Position numbers and translations under genes: made by a program. A DNA stretch of 6,086 nt. Origin: Vulcanimicrobiota bacterium (GTDB lineage: Bacteria > Eremiobacterota > Eremiobacteria > Baltobacterales > Baltobacteraceae). The first letter of the stretch is position 1. The number at the start of each line of letters is the position of its first letter. The notes below the pieces were generated by a model, which was not told the DNA's origin, ran no database searches, and saw only the letters and a list, made by a program, of their open reading frames with translations. The DNA is taken from NCBI GenBank assembly GCA_030042755.1, contig JASHZC010000196.1, positions 1 to 6,086 of the forward strand, read 5' to 3'. This document shows, piece by piece, positions 1-6,086 of this stretch.

Positions 1-248
1 ATCACCTCGAGGGTGTCACCAACCTTGAGCGTCTTGGGATCGACCGCGAGCGAGAGTTCGCGGAATGGAAGCACGCCTTCGGATTTACCGCCGACGTCGA
101 CGAGCAATTCGTCTTTATCTTTCTGAACGATCATGCCGTTCAGAACTTGTCCCTCGTCGAGGACTTTCAGCGACTCTTCATAGAGACGCTGTTCGAGAGC
201 GAGTTGATCTTCCTCGTAAGTAGCGGGAGCGATTTCAGTCGTAGAGAT
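1..248 (-). CDS. rpsA: 30S ribosomal protein S1, N-terminal part (cut by left window edge)
   Basis: S1 binds mRNA on the 30S subunit and helps load it for translation initiation. Only 82 codons are visible. Residues 1-31 are an acidic leader with a predicted helix (EEDQLALEQRLYEESLKVL). From about residue 32 an S1/OB-fold repeat begins (EGQVLNGMIVQKDKDELLVDVGGKSEG followed by LPFRELS), including the GGKSEG and PFRELS signatures of S1 repeat 1. The start is the problem. The frame is open upstream but has no ATG or GTG near the leader. A strong SD-like TAGGTAGGA lies 9 nt before an ATC codon at 248-246, which would give the typical opening (M)STTEIAP. TTG at 269 lies upstream of that SD, and ATG at 134 would delete the first S1 strand. 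I therefore place the start at ATC 248, with moderate confidence. It follows mutM after 37 nt on the same strand. Assignment rests on the S1 repeat plus leader; another multi-S1 protein is less likely. Confidence 0.88.
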   Translation of the reverse strand, partial: MSTTEIAPATYEEDQLALEQRLYEESLKVLDEGQVLNGMIVQKDKDELLVDVGGKSEGVLPFRELSLAVDPKTLKVGDTLEV

Positions 249-254
249 GTTGTA

Positions 255-265
255 ATTCCTACCTA
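255..265 (-). promoter_or_regulatory. Ribosome-binding site of rpsA
   Basis: The minus strand reads TAGGTAGGAAT here, two overlapping AGG cores in the AT-rich 37-nt gap between mutM and rpsA. The nearer AGG ends 9 nt before the ATC codon at 248. This is the strongest SD-like match near any start in the window and it decides the rpsA start, because no standard start codon lies in frame at a workable distance downstream. Confidence 0.65.
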
Positions 266-285
266 ACAATTTGTATTTTTGCGAA

Positions 286-1098
286 TCAACGCTGACAGTT
301 TCTGCACCACCAGGTTCCGCGCTGCGCGAGCACCGTTCGTACGATCGGTCTCCCGCACCGCGGGCAAGGTTCCCCGAGCCTGCCGTAGACCGAGAGGACG
401 TTTTGAAATCCCCCTCGGAGGCCTTGCGCATCCACGTAATCATCGACGCTCGTGCCGCGCATTTCGGTTGCGCGGGCCAAAACATCGCGGATCGCGTGGT
501 AGAGCCGGTGGATCGCCGGCTTCGTCAACGCCTTAGCGGGACGACCGGGACGGATCCCGGCTTCCCACAACGCCTCGCACGCATAGATGTTTCCGATGCC
601 TGCAATGCGGTGTTGATCGAGGAGCAAGACCTTGATCGGCGTCGTCCGCCCGATGAGCATAGCGGTTAAGGCCTGCGGTGTAAAGCCTGATGAGAGCGGC
701 TCGACGCCCAGCCCGGCATCCCAGAGCTCAGCAGGCTCTACTAGGCGCATCCGCCCAAAGGTACGCAGATCGGCAAATCCCAGCCGCGTTCCATCCGTAT
801 AATGAAGCACGACGTGGGTTCCGGGATAGTCGCTCTCGCCTGGCCGCTGGACAACGAGGCGTCCCGTCATCCGTAGGCTGGTGACCAGCCGACGCCCGGA
901 ACGCAAGTCCATGACGACGTACTTGCCGCGCCGCCCAACGCCCTCGATGCGCTCGCCGCTCACCGCCGCGGCAAAGTCGACGCCCGGCGGCGCCACTGCC
1001 ATTTTCGATAGAGAAATCTTTACGGAATCGATCGTCTTGCCCACGACGGTGTGGGCCAGGCCTCGTGCGATCGTCTCGACTTCGGGTAACTCGGGCAC
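286..1098 (-). CDS. mutM: Formamidopyrimidine-DNA glycosylase (Fpg/MutM)
   Basis: Bifunctional base-excision repair enzyme. It removes 8-oxoguanine and formamidopyrimidines from DNA and cleaves the abasic strand by beta,delta-elimination. The 270-aa protein has normal family length and the hallmarks are intact: catalytic N-terminal Pro2-Glu3 in PELPEVETI, the catalytic lysine at K59 in GRRGKY, the intercalating-residue region SLRMTGRL (M77), DLRTFGRM at 110-117, the helix-two-turn-helix segment DQHRIAGIGNIYACEALW (161-178), and a C-terminal zinc finger with C245, C248, C265 and C268 (C-X2-C-X16-C-X2-C). The start is GTG at 1098, because Pro must follow the initiator for catalysis. An ATG 8 nt upstream is in another frame. 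There is no clear SD, and the preceding gene stops 9 nt upstream, so translation probably depends on coupling. The zinc finger and PELPEVE opening exclude a Nei/endonuclease VIII assignment with good confidence. Confidence 0.98.
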   Translation of the reverse strand: MPELPEVETIARGLAHTVVGKTIDSVKISLSKMAVAPPGVDFAAAVSGERIEGVGRRGKYVVMDLRSGRRLVTSLRMTGRLVVQRPGESDYPGTHVVLHYTDGTRLGFADLRTFGRMRLVEPAELWDAGLGVEPLSSGFTPQALTAMLIGRTTPIKVLLLDQHRIAGIGNIYACEALWEAGIRPGRPAKALTKPAIHRLYHAIRDVLARATEMRGTSVDDYVDAQGLRGGFQNVLSVYGRLGEPCPRCGRPIVRTVLAQRGTWWCRNCQR

Positions 1099-1107
1099 GC
1101 CGCCATT

Positions 1108-1467
1108 TTACAAGCCGTTGCTGCCGTTTACCTCGATGAAGCGCGTCTTGCCGGGAATCGGCGTAACCGTGGCTTGATACGACGCTGAATCGCCAAATGC
1201 GCTTAGCGTGTGGAGATCGGCGTGCAACTCAGGAAAACAGAAATTGCCGTTGGGCTGCACCAACGCGGTTACGACTTCCGTCGCAGAACGCGCGACGATG
1301 ATGTTTCCGTGCGATGGCGAGAGTTCGAGTGCGAGAATGTTTTCCGCCGGAGCGTTAACGCGTCCGCACACTTTGCCGATTCCCAGACTTGTCACAGCAT
1401 TCGCGTGCAAAGGGAGTGCGACAAGCGTCGCGGCCAGCGCAATTCCAAGGGATAGGGGACGTTTCAT
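1108..1467 (-). CDS. Small predicted secreted protein, unknown function
   Basis: A 119-aa protein I do not recognise. It opens with a classic Sec signal peptide: MKR, a hydrophobic stretch (residues 5-20, LSLGIALAATLVALPL), then a likely cleavage site after HANA at residue 24. The mature part, about 95 residues, alternates short hydrophobic strands and turns. It has a VCGRV opening like that of carboxypeptidase-regulatory or transthyretin-type beta sandwiches, then a QPNGNFCFPEL segment that fits the G-x-F-x-F/ L turn of such domains. Two cysteines, C34 and C77, could form a disulfide outside the cytoplasm. The fold is an inference from pattern only. It begins 39 nt after the DUF192 gene and ends 9 nt before mutM, on the same strand. 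No SD is visible before the ATG at 1467. Reality as a gene is supported by the signal peptide, the lack of a better overlapping frame and the tight spacing. Confidence 0.8.
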   Translation of the reverse strand: MKRPLSLGIALAATLVALPLHANAVTSLGIGKVCGRVNAPAENILALELSPSHGNIIVARSATEVVTALVQPNGNFCFPELHADLHTLSAFGDSASYQATVTPIPGKTRFIEVNGSNGL

Positions 1468-1506
1468 ACATCAGTACAACGCGATGCGCGCGCAAATCGT
1501 GACGGT

Positions 1507-1950
1507 TTACGTGTGTTGCGTCGTCAGTTCGGAGAGTTGCGTTCCCGCTACGATGCCATCTTTGGCTGCTTCACCTGCAGGTAATTCGATCACGTATTTT
1601 GCCGTACCGGAACGACGCGGAATCAGATTATCGGGCGTGCTCTCAGAAACGACCGGGACGTTCGGCGCAACGCTGCGCACGGTACCGTCGGCGCCGACAA
1701 ACACCATGTCGAGTGGGACGAGCGTATCTTTCATCCAGAATTCCACCGGCGAATCGTTGTCGAACACGAACACCATCCCGGTGTGCGGGGCAAGCTTGGT
1801 CACGCTCATCAACCCGAGTTCGCGCTCGTCCTCGGTCTTGGCAACCTGCAGCGCGAGCACGGCATGAGGAGCATGCACCGCGATGGTCGGTAAATGCTGC
1901 GGCGCGGGCGTTGCGCCGGCGACAATCACAGCGAGCAGTGTAGCGAGCAT
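1507..1950 (-). CDS. DUF192 family protein with N-terminal signal segment
   Basis: A 147-aa member of the DUF192 family: small, mostly exported proteins whose biochemical role is not established. Residues 1-14 (MLATLLAVIVAGAT) form a short hydrophobic export segment without a lipobox cysteine. The family core follows: the strand VLALQVAKTEDERELGLM (31-48), GMVFVFD (58-64), the hallmark FWMKDTLVPLDMVFV (71-85), an exposed DG turn (88-89), and the closing YVIELPAGEAAKDGIVAG (119-136). Length and motif order are typical, so it looks intact. Its ATG directly follows the polA stop codon with no intervening base, and a GGGAG ribosome-binding site lies 5 nt upstream inside the end of polA, so co-expression with polA is very likely. 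The short export segment might be a trimmed signal peptide; no better upstream start exists without overlapping polA. Family assignment is firm, function unknown. Confidence 0.93.
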   Translation of the reverse strand: MLATLLAVIVAGATPAPQHLPTIAVHAPHAVLALQVAKTEDERELGLMSVTKLAPHTGMVFVFDNDSPVEFWMKDTLVPLDMVFVGADGTVRSVAPNVPVVSESTPDNLIPRRSGTAKYVIELPAGEAAKDGIVAGTQLSELTTQHT

Positions 1951-4578
1951 CTAATCTCCCGTCATCATCTCGACGTCGTACCAATTCGAGCCGGACTTCA
2001 CCGTTACTTCGAGCGGAACCGTGAGCACGAGCGCCTCTTCCATTTCACGGCGAACGAGGTTGGCGAGTTCGTGCATCGCATCTCGATGCACTTCGAAGAT
2101 CAGCTCGTCGTGGATTTGCAAGAGCATCGTTGCATCCAATCCGGCGGCGCGTACGGCTCGATCCACTTTTACCATCGCGAGCTTCATCAGATCGGCAGCG
2201 CTGCCTTGTAACGGAGCGTTGGTCGCTTCGCGTTCCGCAGCCGACCGCATCATGTAATTGCTCGAGGTCAGTGCGGGCATGTAGCGCCGCCGTCCCATGA
2301 TCGTGGTGACATATCCGAGCTCGCGCGCAGTCTGGAGCGTTCGATCGATGTATGCCCGCACCGACGGAAACCGGGCAAAATACGCGTCGGTGATTTCGCG
2401 CGCTTCCGCGCGCGGGATCTCGAGCCGTTGCGCGAGACCAAAATCCGACATTCCGTAGAGCAATCCGAAGTTTACGCTCTTGGCCATCCGGCGCTGATTG
2501 CCGTCGACGAGCGCGTCCGCGCCGAGGTTGAAGATCTGCCGAGCGGTAAAATCGTGAATGTCTTGCCCCTCTTCGAACGCGGTGCGCATCGCTTCGTCGC
2601 CCGAGAGGTGGGCCATCAAGCGAAGTTCGATTTGGCTATAGTCGGCGGCGAGCAAACGATGCGCGTTGCTCTTGGCGACGAACGCTTTGCGAATGCGCCG
2701 ACCGAGATCGCCGCGCACGGGAATGTTCTGCAAATTCGGATTCACCGACGAGAGGCGGCCGGTCGCAGTAGCGGTTTGATTGAAGACCGTGTGTAGGCGC
2801 CCGTCGCGCTTGTCGAGCAGTTGCGGAATGACGTCGATATACGTGTTCTTCAACTTCGTGACTTCGCGCCACTCGAGCACGAACGCGCAGATCGGGTACT
2901 CCTTTGCAAGTCCTTGCAAGACCTCGACGCCGGTCGCCCACCCGGTCTTGGTCTTCTTCCCGCCCGGAATTTGCAGCCGGCCGAAAAGAATATTGCCGAG
3001 CTGCTGCGGCGAGCCGATGTTGAACTCCTCGCCCGCGAAATCCCATATGCGGCGTTGCACGCGCGCAGCCGCCGCATCGACCTCGCTACCAAGCGCGGTC
3101 AGTTCGGTTGGATCGATCGCCACGCCCGCGGCCTCCATGCGAGCGAGCAACGGCGCGAGCGGCACTTCGACGTCCTCGTATACGCGCATCTGTGCGCGCT
3201 CTTCGAGCTGCCCGCGCAATTTCTCGAGCATCCGCAGCGTCGCATCCGCATGCGCGGCAGCGTCCTCGCTCGGCGCTGCGTCCAAATGTTCTGCAGCCGC
3301 CTCAACGATGTTCGCGAACGTGCGCGACGGGTTGAGCAGATTTGCGGCGAGCATCGCATCGTCGGAGAAGTCCGTGAAGTTTATGCCTTGATCGTGCAAC
3401 GCGTGCGTGACGCGCTTTGCGTCGTACGCGACGACGTGCTTCGCACCGCCAATCATTCGTTCGAGTCCCGCGCGAACCGGTTCGTGTGCGAGGGCCGCCG
3501 CGCCAAAGGAAATCCCGGTTCCGATCGTACCGCTCACGCCGATCTCTCCATCGCGCACGGCCAGCGCAACGCGTTCGCTCTGCGCCAGAGCGCTCAGCTC
3601 CTCGCCCAAACGCATGAATTCGGGCGGATCGACTGACGCGACGTACGTGCGGTAGGAACCGTCGAGCTTCGCATCGCCGGCAAAAAGCGGCAAGCCGTCG
3701 ACCGGCGCTTTCAGCCGCGAGAGCAACGTCTTGAATTCGAGCTGCGCGTAGAGCGGATAGAGCGCAGCGTCGCTCGGCGTCTCGTAATAGTTTTCCCAAT
3801 CGACGTGGATGTCGAGGTCGCGGCGTACCACTGAAACGTCGCGACAGATCCGCGCTTGTTCTCCGTATGTCTCAACGAGACTCTGCAGTTTCGGGCTGCC
3901 CGCGAGCGATGGATCGGCGACCAGCGCATCGAGCGAACCGGCGGCCTTGATCAGCTTGATCGCCGTTTTCTCGCCGACGCCGGGAATGCCGGGCAGATTG
4001 TCGGACGGATCACCTTTGAGCCCGCGATAGTCGGCCAGCTGCGACGGCTCGAGTTCGAAACGCTCGTACACCGCCGCCGGATCGTAGCGGCCGAGGTCGG
4101 TGATGCCGCGGCGCGTCGTGAGCACCGTCGTGCGATTGTCGACGACTTGCAAGAGATCGAGATCGCCGGTCACGACCAGCGTTTCTTGACCCGCCGTCTC
4201 GGCTTTGCAAGCCAGCGTAGCGATGATGTCGTCGGCTTCTTGTCCTTCGATCTCGACGATCGGAATGTGGTGGACGGCGAGCACGTCGCGCACCAGCGCG
4301 AATTGGCTACGCAGATCGTCGGGCATTGCATCGCGCTGCGCCTTGTAATCTTTGTAGAGCTGCACGCGCGCGGCTGGAAGACCTTTGTCGAACGCGGCGA
4401 TAACGTGCGTCGGCTTCTCGTCGTTGATCAGCTTGTTCAACATCATCGTGAAACCGTATACCGCGTTGATCGGCACGCCTTTGACCGTCGTGAGCGGAGG
4501 CAATGCGAAGAAGGCTCGATAAACCAGGCCATAGGTATCGAGCAGCATCAAGCGGTTGCCCGCGCGTTTTTTCGGCAT
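1951..4578 (-). CDS. polA: DNA polymerase I (5' nuclease plus family A polymerase)
   Basis: Fills repair gaps and removes RNA primers from lagging-strand fragments. The 875-aa protein has the full Pol I layout. The 5' nuclease domain (about 1-295) keeps its metal ligands: D14, E114/D116/D117 in EGQEADD, D139/D141 in VTGDLDLL, and D190/D193 in GLKGDPSDNLPGIPGVGEKT, the helix-hairpin-helix. A degenerate exonuclease-like domain spans about 305-460; by eye, none of the four carboxylates of E. coli proofreading (D355, E357, D424, D501) is retained. The polymerase domain (about 465-875) has motif A DYSQIELR (646-653, catalytic D646), the O-helix RRMAKSVNFGLLYG (696-709, with R696, K700, F704, Y708) and motif C QIHDEL (821-826, catalytic D824). 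The ATG overlaps the upstream stop as TAATG with no SD, which points to translational coupling. The next gene starts directly after the TAG stop. Confidence 0.99.
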   Translation of the reverse strand: MPKKRAGNRLMLLDTYGLVYRAFFALPPLTTVKGVPINAVYGFTMMLNKLINDEKPTHVIAAFDKGLPAARVQLYKDYKAQRDAMPDDLRSQFALVRDVLAVHHIPIVEIEGQEADDIIATLACKAETAGQETLVVTGDLDLLQVVDNRTTVLTTRRGITDLGRYDPAAVYERFELEPSQLADYRGLKGDPSDNLPGIPGVGEKTAIKLIKAAGSLDALVADPSLAGSPKLQSLVETYGEQARICRDVSVVRRDLDIHVDWENYYETPSDAALYPLYAQLEFKTLLSRLKAPVDGLPLFAGDAKLDGSYRTYVASVDPPEFMRLGEELSALAQSERVALAVRDGEIGVSGTIGTGISFGAAALAHEPVRAGLERMIGGAKHVVAYDAKRVTHALHDQGINFTDFSDDAMLAANLLNPSRTFANIVEAAAEHLDAAPSEDAAAHADATLRMLEKLRGQLEERAQMRVYEDVEVPLAPLLARMEAAGVAIDPTELTALGSEVDAAAARVQRRIWDFAGEEFNIGSPQQLGNILFGRLQIPGGKKTKTGWATGVEVLQGLAKEYPICAFVLEWREVTKLKNTYIDVIPQLLDKRDGRLHTVFNQTATATGRLSSVNPNLQNIPVRGDLGRRIRKAFVAKSNAHRLLAADYSQIELRLMAHLSGDEAMRTAFEEGQDIHDFTARQIFNLGADALVDGNQRRMAKSVNFGLLYGMSDFGLAQRLEIPRAEAREITDAYFARFPSVRAYIDRTLQTARELGYVTTIMGRRRYMPALTSSNYMMRSAAEREATNAPLQGSAADLMKLAMVKVDRAVRAAGLDATMLLQIHDELIFEVHRDAMHELANLVRREMEEALVLTVPLEVTVKSGSNWYDVEMMTGD
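1956..1960 (-). promoter_or_regulatory. Ribosome-binding site of the DUF192 gene, inside polA
   Basis: The minus strand reads GGGAG, then ATTAG, then the ATG at 1950. This purine-rich core sits 5 nt before the start and lies within the last codons of polA. It supports the start choice for the DUF192 gene and independent ribosome loading as well as coupling. Confidence 0.6.
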
Positions 4579-4580
4579 TA
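4576..4580 (-). promoter_or_regulatory. Stop-start overlap TAATG coupling the upstream gene to polA
   Basis: The TAA stop of the macroglobulin-like gene (4580-4578) shares its last A with the polA ATG (4578-4576). The 20 nt upstream contain no SD-like purine run. That combination usually means polA is translated mainly by ribosomes terminating on the upstream gene. This is inference from layout only. Confidence 0.6.
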
Positions 4581-6086
4581 CTGCACGGTAATCGGCGCGG
4601 AAGCCGAGACGACCCTCCCGTCGTCGTCAATCGTGAGGATCGACAGCGTGTAACGCCCGCGCACGAGCGGCATCGCAACCGGAATTCCCGTTCCGTCCAT
4701 CGGGACCAGCGTCCACGAGACCGCCTCGGTGTCGGCTTGTTCGAGCGAAAGATTTTCGGGGGGTGACGAACGCCGCTCGAATCCGATCACTTGCGCGTGC
4801 TCGCCGGTCGAATCGACCCACGGATGCCACGTGCGACCGTCCGGGGCACTCACCTGCGTCGCAGCCAAGCCGACAGCGAGCAGCTCCGGCGCCGATTCGA
4901 ATTGCGCACCACCGGATGGAGCGCCGCGACTAAGGCGCACGACGGCCATTCCGGTGCCCGGCGATACGCCTTGCAACGCGAAGCTCGCGGTGGCGCCCGG
5001 CGCAAGTGTGGCTGATGGAAGCGCAATGCTCGCGCTCATCGGGCGACCGGGCGCGTCGAGGACCAACGGGACGCTGCTCCATTGAATTGCACCGTCGCGA
5101 ACGAACGCAGCGCCGACACGTAAATCGCCCAAAGCGTCCGCGATGCGAATCGATGCGGTAGCATGTCCGTCGCGAACCGGCGCTACGGCCGTCTGCGTTC
5201 CGGTCGCGCTCTCGATCGTTAGCAGCGCGTCACCCTTTGCGTCCGGAAGCGCGGCGTCGATACGAACGTCATCACCTGAATGGTACACGTCGCGATCGAG
5301 ATCGATGCGCACGCCCGAACTTCCGGTTAAGCTCGTGTCTTGCGTCGCCTGCGGAACGATGTCGACCTGTCCGGCGTCCATCGCCTTCGCCCCGCGCATG
5401 TCGAGTTCCGCAACGACGAGATTCGTGCCGAGCGGTGGCGCGGTAAACGTTCCGTGCGCATGTCCGTCGGCATCCAGCGTCAGCGTCTGCTGCTGAATCG
5501 ATGGACCGTGCTGCAGTTCTACCGTTACCTGCGCACCGGGAAGGCGCTTTCCGTCCGCAACGTCGTCCGCATAGACGTCGAAGTTTACCGGCGTTCCCAA
5601 CGTCTGTTCGTCACGATCGAGTTGCAGGCGCACCGTCGCGCGCGCCGTCGGTACGACGATTTGCGTAACTGCGCTCGCACCACCCGAATCGACGCGCACG
5701 CCGTACGTGGAAGCGAGTCCATCGGTAGGATGCGGAATCAGCAAGGTGGCGCGTCCGTCGGCACCGGTCGTGACGGTTTGGTCGAGCCAGGGCGAGGTTC
5801 CCCACGGCGTAACCATCGGCGCGTATCCTACGTACACGTGCGGCGATCGCACGATACGAACGCGAACCGGGACGCCGCCACGAGATGAAACGATGGTTAC
5901 GGGTACATCGACGCCGGAATTGCACGGACCGTCGCATCCGCTTGCAACTTCGAGCGACAGGCCGTTCGCGTCGGCGTCCACGTGCACGGTTGCGCCGCCA
6001 ACGCCGTCTCCAACTTGCGCGAGCACAGCGTAATCGCCCGCAGTCGCGTTCGCCGGAATGGGAAGATCCGCGCCAAACGCACCCGA
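4578..6086 (-). CDS. Macroglobulin-like multi-domain exported protein, C-terminal 502 residues (cut by right edge)
   Basis: The frame is open to the right edge, so the start, any signal peptide and the N-terminal domains are missing. A GTG at 6026 is only an internal valine: the residues before it (DLPIPANATAGDYAVLAQV) complete a typical macroglobulin (MG) domain strand pair. The visible part is a chain of Ig-like beta domains. One lies around 58-145, with GVPVRVRIV and a DGRATLLIP turn. One starts at LDRDEQTLGTPVNFDVYA (156-173). One starts at LDRDVYHSGDDVRIDAALP (263-281), followed by GDALLTIESATG (285-296), close to the ALLTIE signature of alpha-2-macroglobulin MG domains. The last begins near ALPSATLAPGATASF. 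C51 and C55 form a CDGPC loop. No CGEQ thioester motif, alpha-helical thioester domain or C-terminal anchor is present. It could be a reduced alpha-2-macroglobulin relative or another MG/Ig-repeat surface protein; its role is unknown. Its stop overlaps the polA start. Confidence 0.85.
   Translation of the reverse strand, partial: SGAFGADLPIPANATAGDYAVLAQVGDGVGGATVHVDADANGLSLEVASGCDGPCNSGVDVPVTIVSSRGGVPVRVRIVRSPHVYVGYAPMVTPWGTSPWLDQTVTTGADGRATLLIPHPTDGLASTYGVRVDSGGASAVTQIVVPTARATVRLQLDRDEQTLGTPVNFDVYADDVADGKRLPGAQVTVELQHGPSIQQQTLTLDADGHAHGTFTAPPLGTNLVVAELDMRGAKAMDAGQVDIVPQATQDTSLTGSSGVRIDLDRDVYHSGDDVRIDAALPDAKGDALLTIESATGTQTAVAPVRDGHATASIRIADALGDLRVGAAFVRDGAIQWSSVPLVLDAPGRPMSASIALPSATLAPGATASFALQGVSPGTGMAVVRLSRGAPSGGAQFESAPELLAVGLAATQVSAPDGRTWHPWVDSTGEHAQVIGFERRSSPPENLSLEQADTEAVSWTLVPMDGTGIPVAMPLVRGRYTLSILTIDDDGRVVSASAPITVQ

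Noticed and set aside
255..310. Possible promoter in front of rpsA (CTGTCA, 17 nt, TACAAA on the minus strand)
   Set aside because: Each hexamer matches consensus at only four positions and the AT-rich gap makes chance matches likely; not enough to call.
1021..1106. ATG at 1106 on the minus strand as an alternative mutM start
   Set aside because: It is out of frame with mutM by 8 nt and runs only about 28 codons to a stop; the catalytic Pro2 requires the GTG at 1098.
1468..1506. The 39-nt gap before the 119-aa gene as a terminator or regulatory site
   Set aside because: It contains a TGCGCGCGCA palindrome but no U-run, no SD and no recognisable operator, so nothing can be supported.
1208..1867. 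A 219-codon plus-strand open frame spanning the DUF192 and 119-aa genes
   Set aside because: It covers two minus-strand genes, one with firm family motifs and one with a signal peptide, and its own Ser/Thr-rich translation shows no domain.
2397..2414. GC-only inverted repeat (CGCGCG, CTTC-type loop, CGCGCG) that could form a hairpin
   Set aside because: It lies inside polA and encodes conserved-frame residues IPRAEAREI; no U-run follows, so it is not a terminator, and codon bias explains it.
2821..3636. A 271-codon open frame on the plus strand opposite polA
   Set aside because: It lies wholly antisense to the conserved polA, its translation is rich in Arg, Ala and His with no recognisable motif, and such frames are expected opposite GC-biased codons.
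3856..4653. A 265-codon open frame on the plus strand across the polA 5' end
   Set aside because: It is antisense to the conserved 5' nuclease domain, has low-complexity arginine-rich composition and crosses the polA start; it is a mirror of polA codon bias.

Overview
The window is a compact, moderately high-GC bacterial chromosomal segment. All six genes lie on the minus strand, so transcription runs from position 6086 down to 1. In transcription order they are: (1) the C-terminal 502 residues of a large exported-looking protein built of macroglobulin/Ig-like beta domains, cut by the right edge; (2) polA, DNA polymerase I, 875 aa; (3) a small DUF192-family protein with an N-terminal signal segment; (4) a 119-aa secreted protein of unknown function; (5) mutM (fpg), formamidopyrimidine-DNA glycosylase; (6) the start of rpsA, ribosomal protein S1, cut by the left edge.

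Spacing is operon-like. Gene 1's stop and the polA start overlap by one base (TAATG). The DUF192 start abuts the polA stop (TAGATG). The 119-aa gene follows after 39 nt, mutM 9 nt later, and rpsA 37 nt after that. No stretch over 40 nt lacks a gene. I saw no tRNA, rRNA, CRISPR array, insertion sequence or convincing terminator.

Two genes serve DNA repair and replication: PolA does gap filling and RNA-primer removal, and MutM excises oxidised purines. They share the strand with rpsA (translation initiation) and three predicted exported proteins whose link to repair is unknown. This looks like a housekeeping locus whose neighbours are lineage-specific. PolA keeps its 5' nuclease and polymerase residues but appears to have lost the proofreading-site residues.

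Taxonomy is only a guess. Plausible settings are a deep-branching phylum such as Eremiobacterota (WPS-2), or Chloroflexi, Armatimonadota or Actinobacteriota. Nothing in the sequence decides between them. I see no previously undescribed system here. The points most worth a second look are the rpsA start, which seems to use ATC behind a good ribosome-binding site, and the macroglobulin-like protein coupled to polA.
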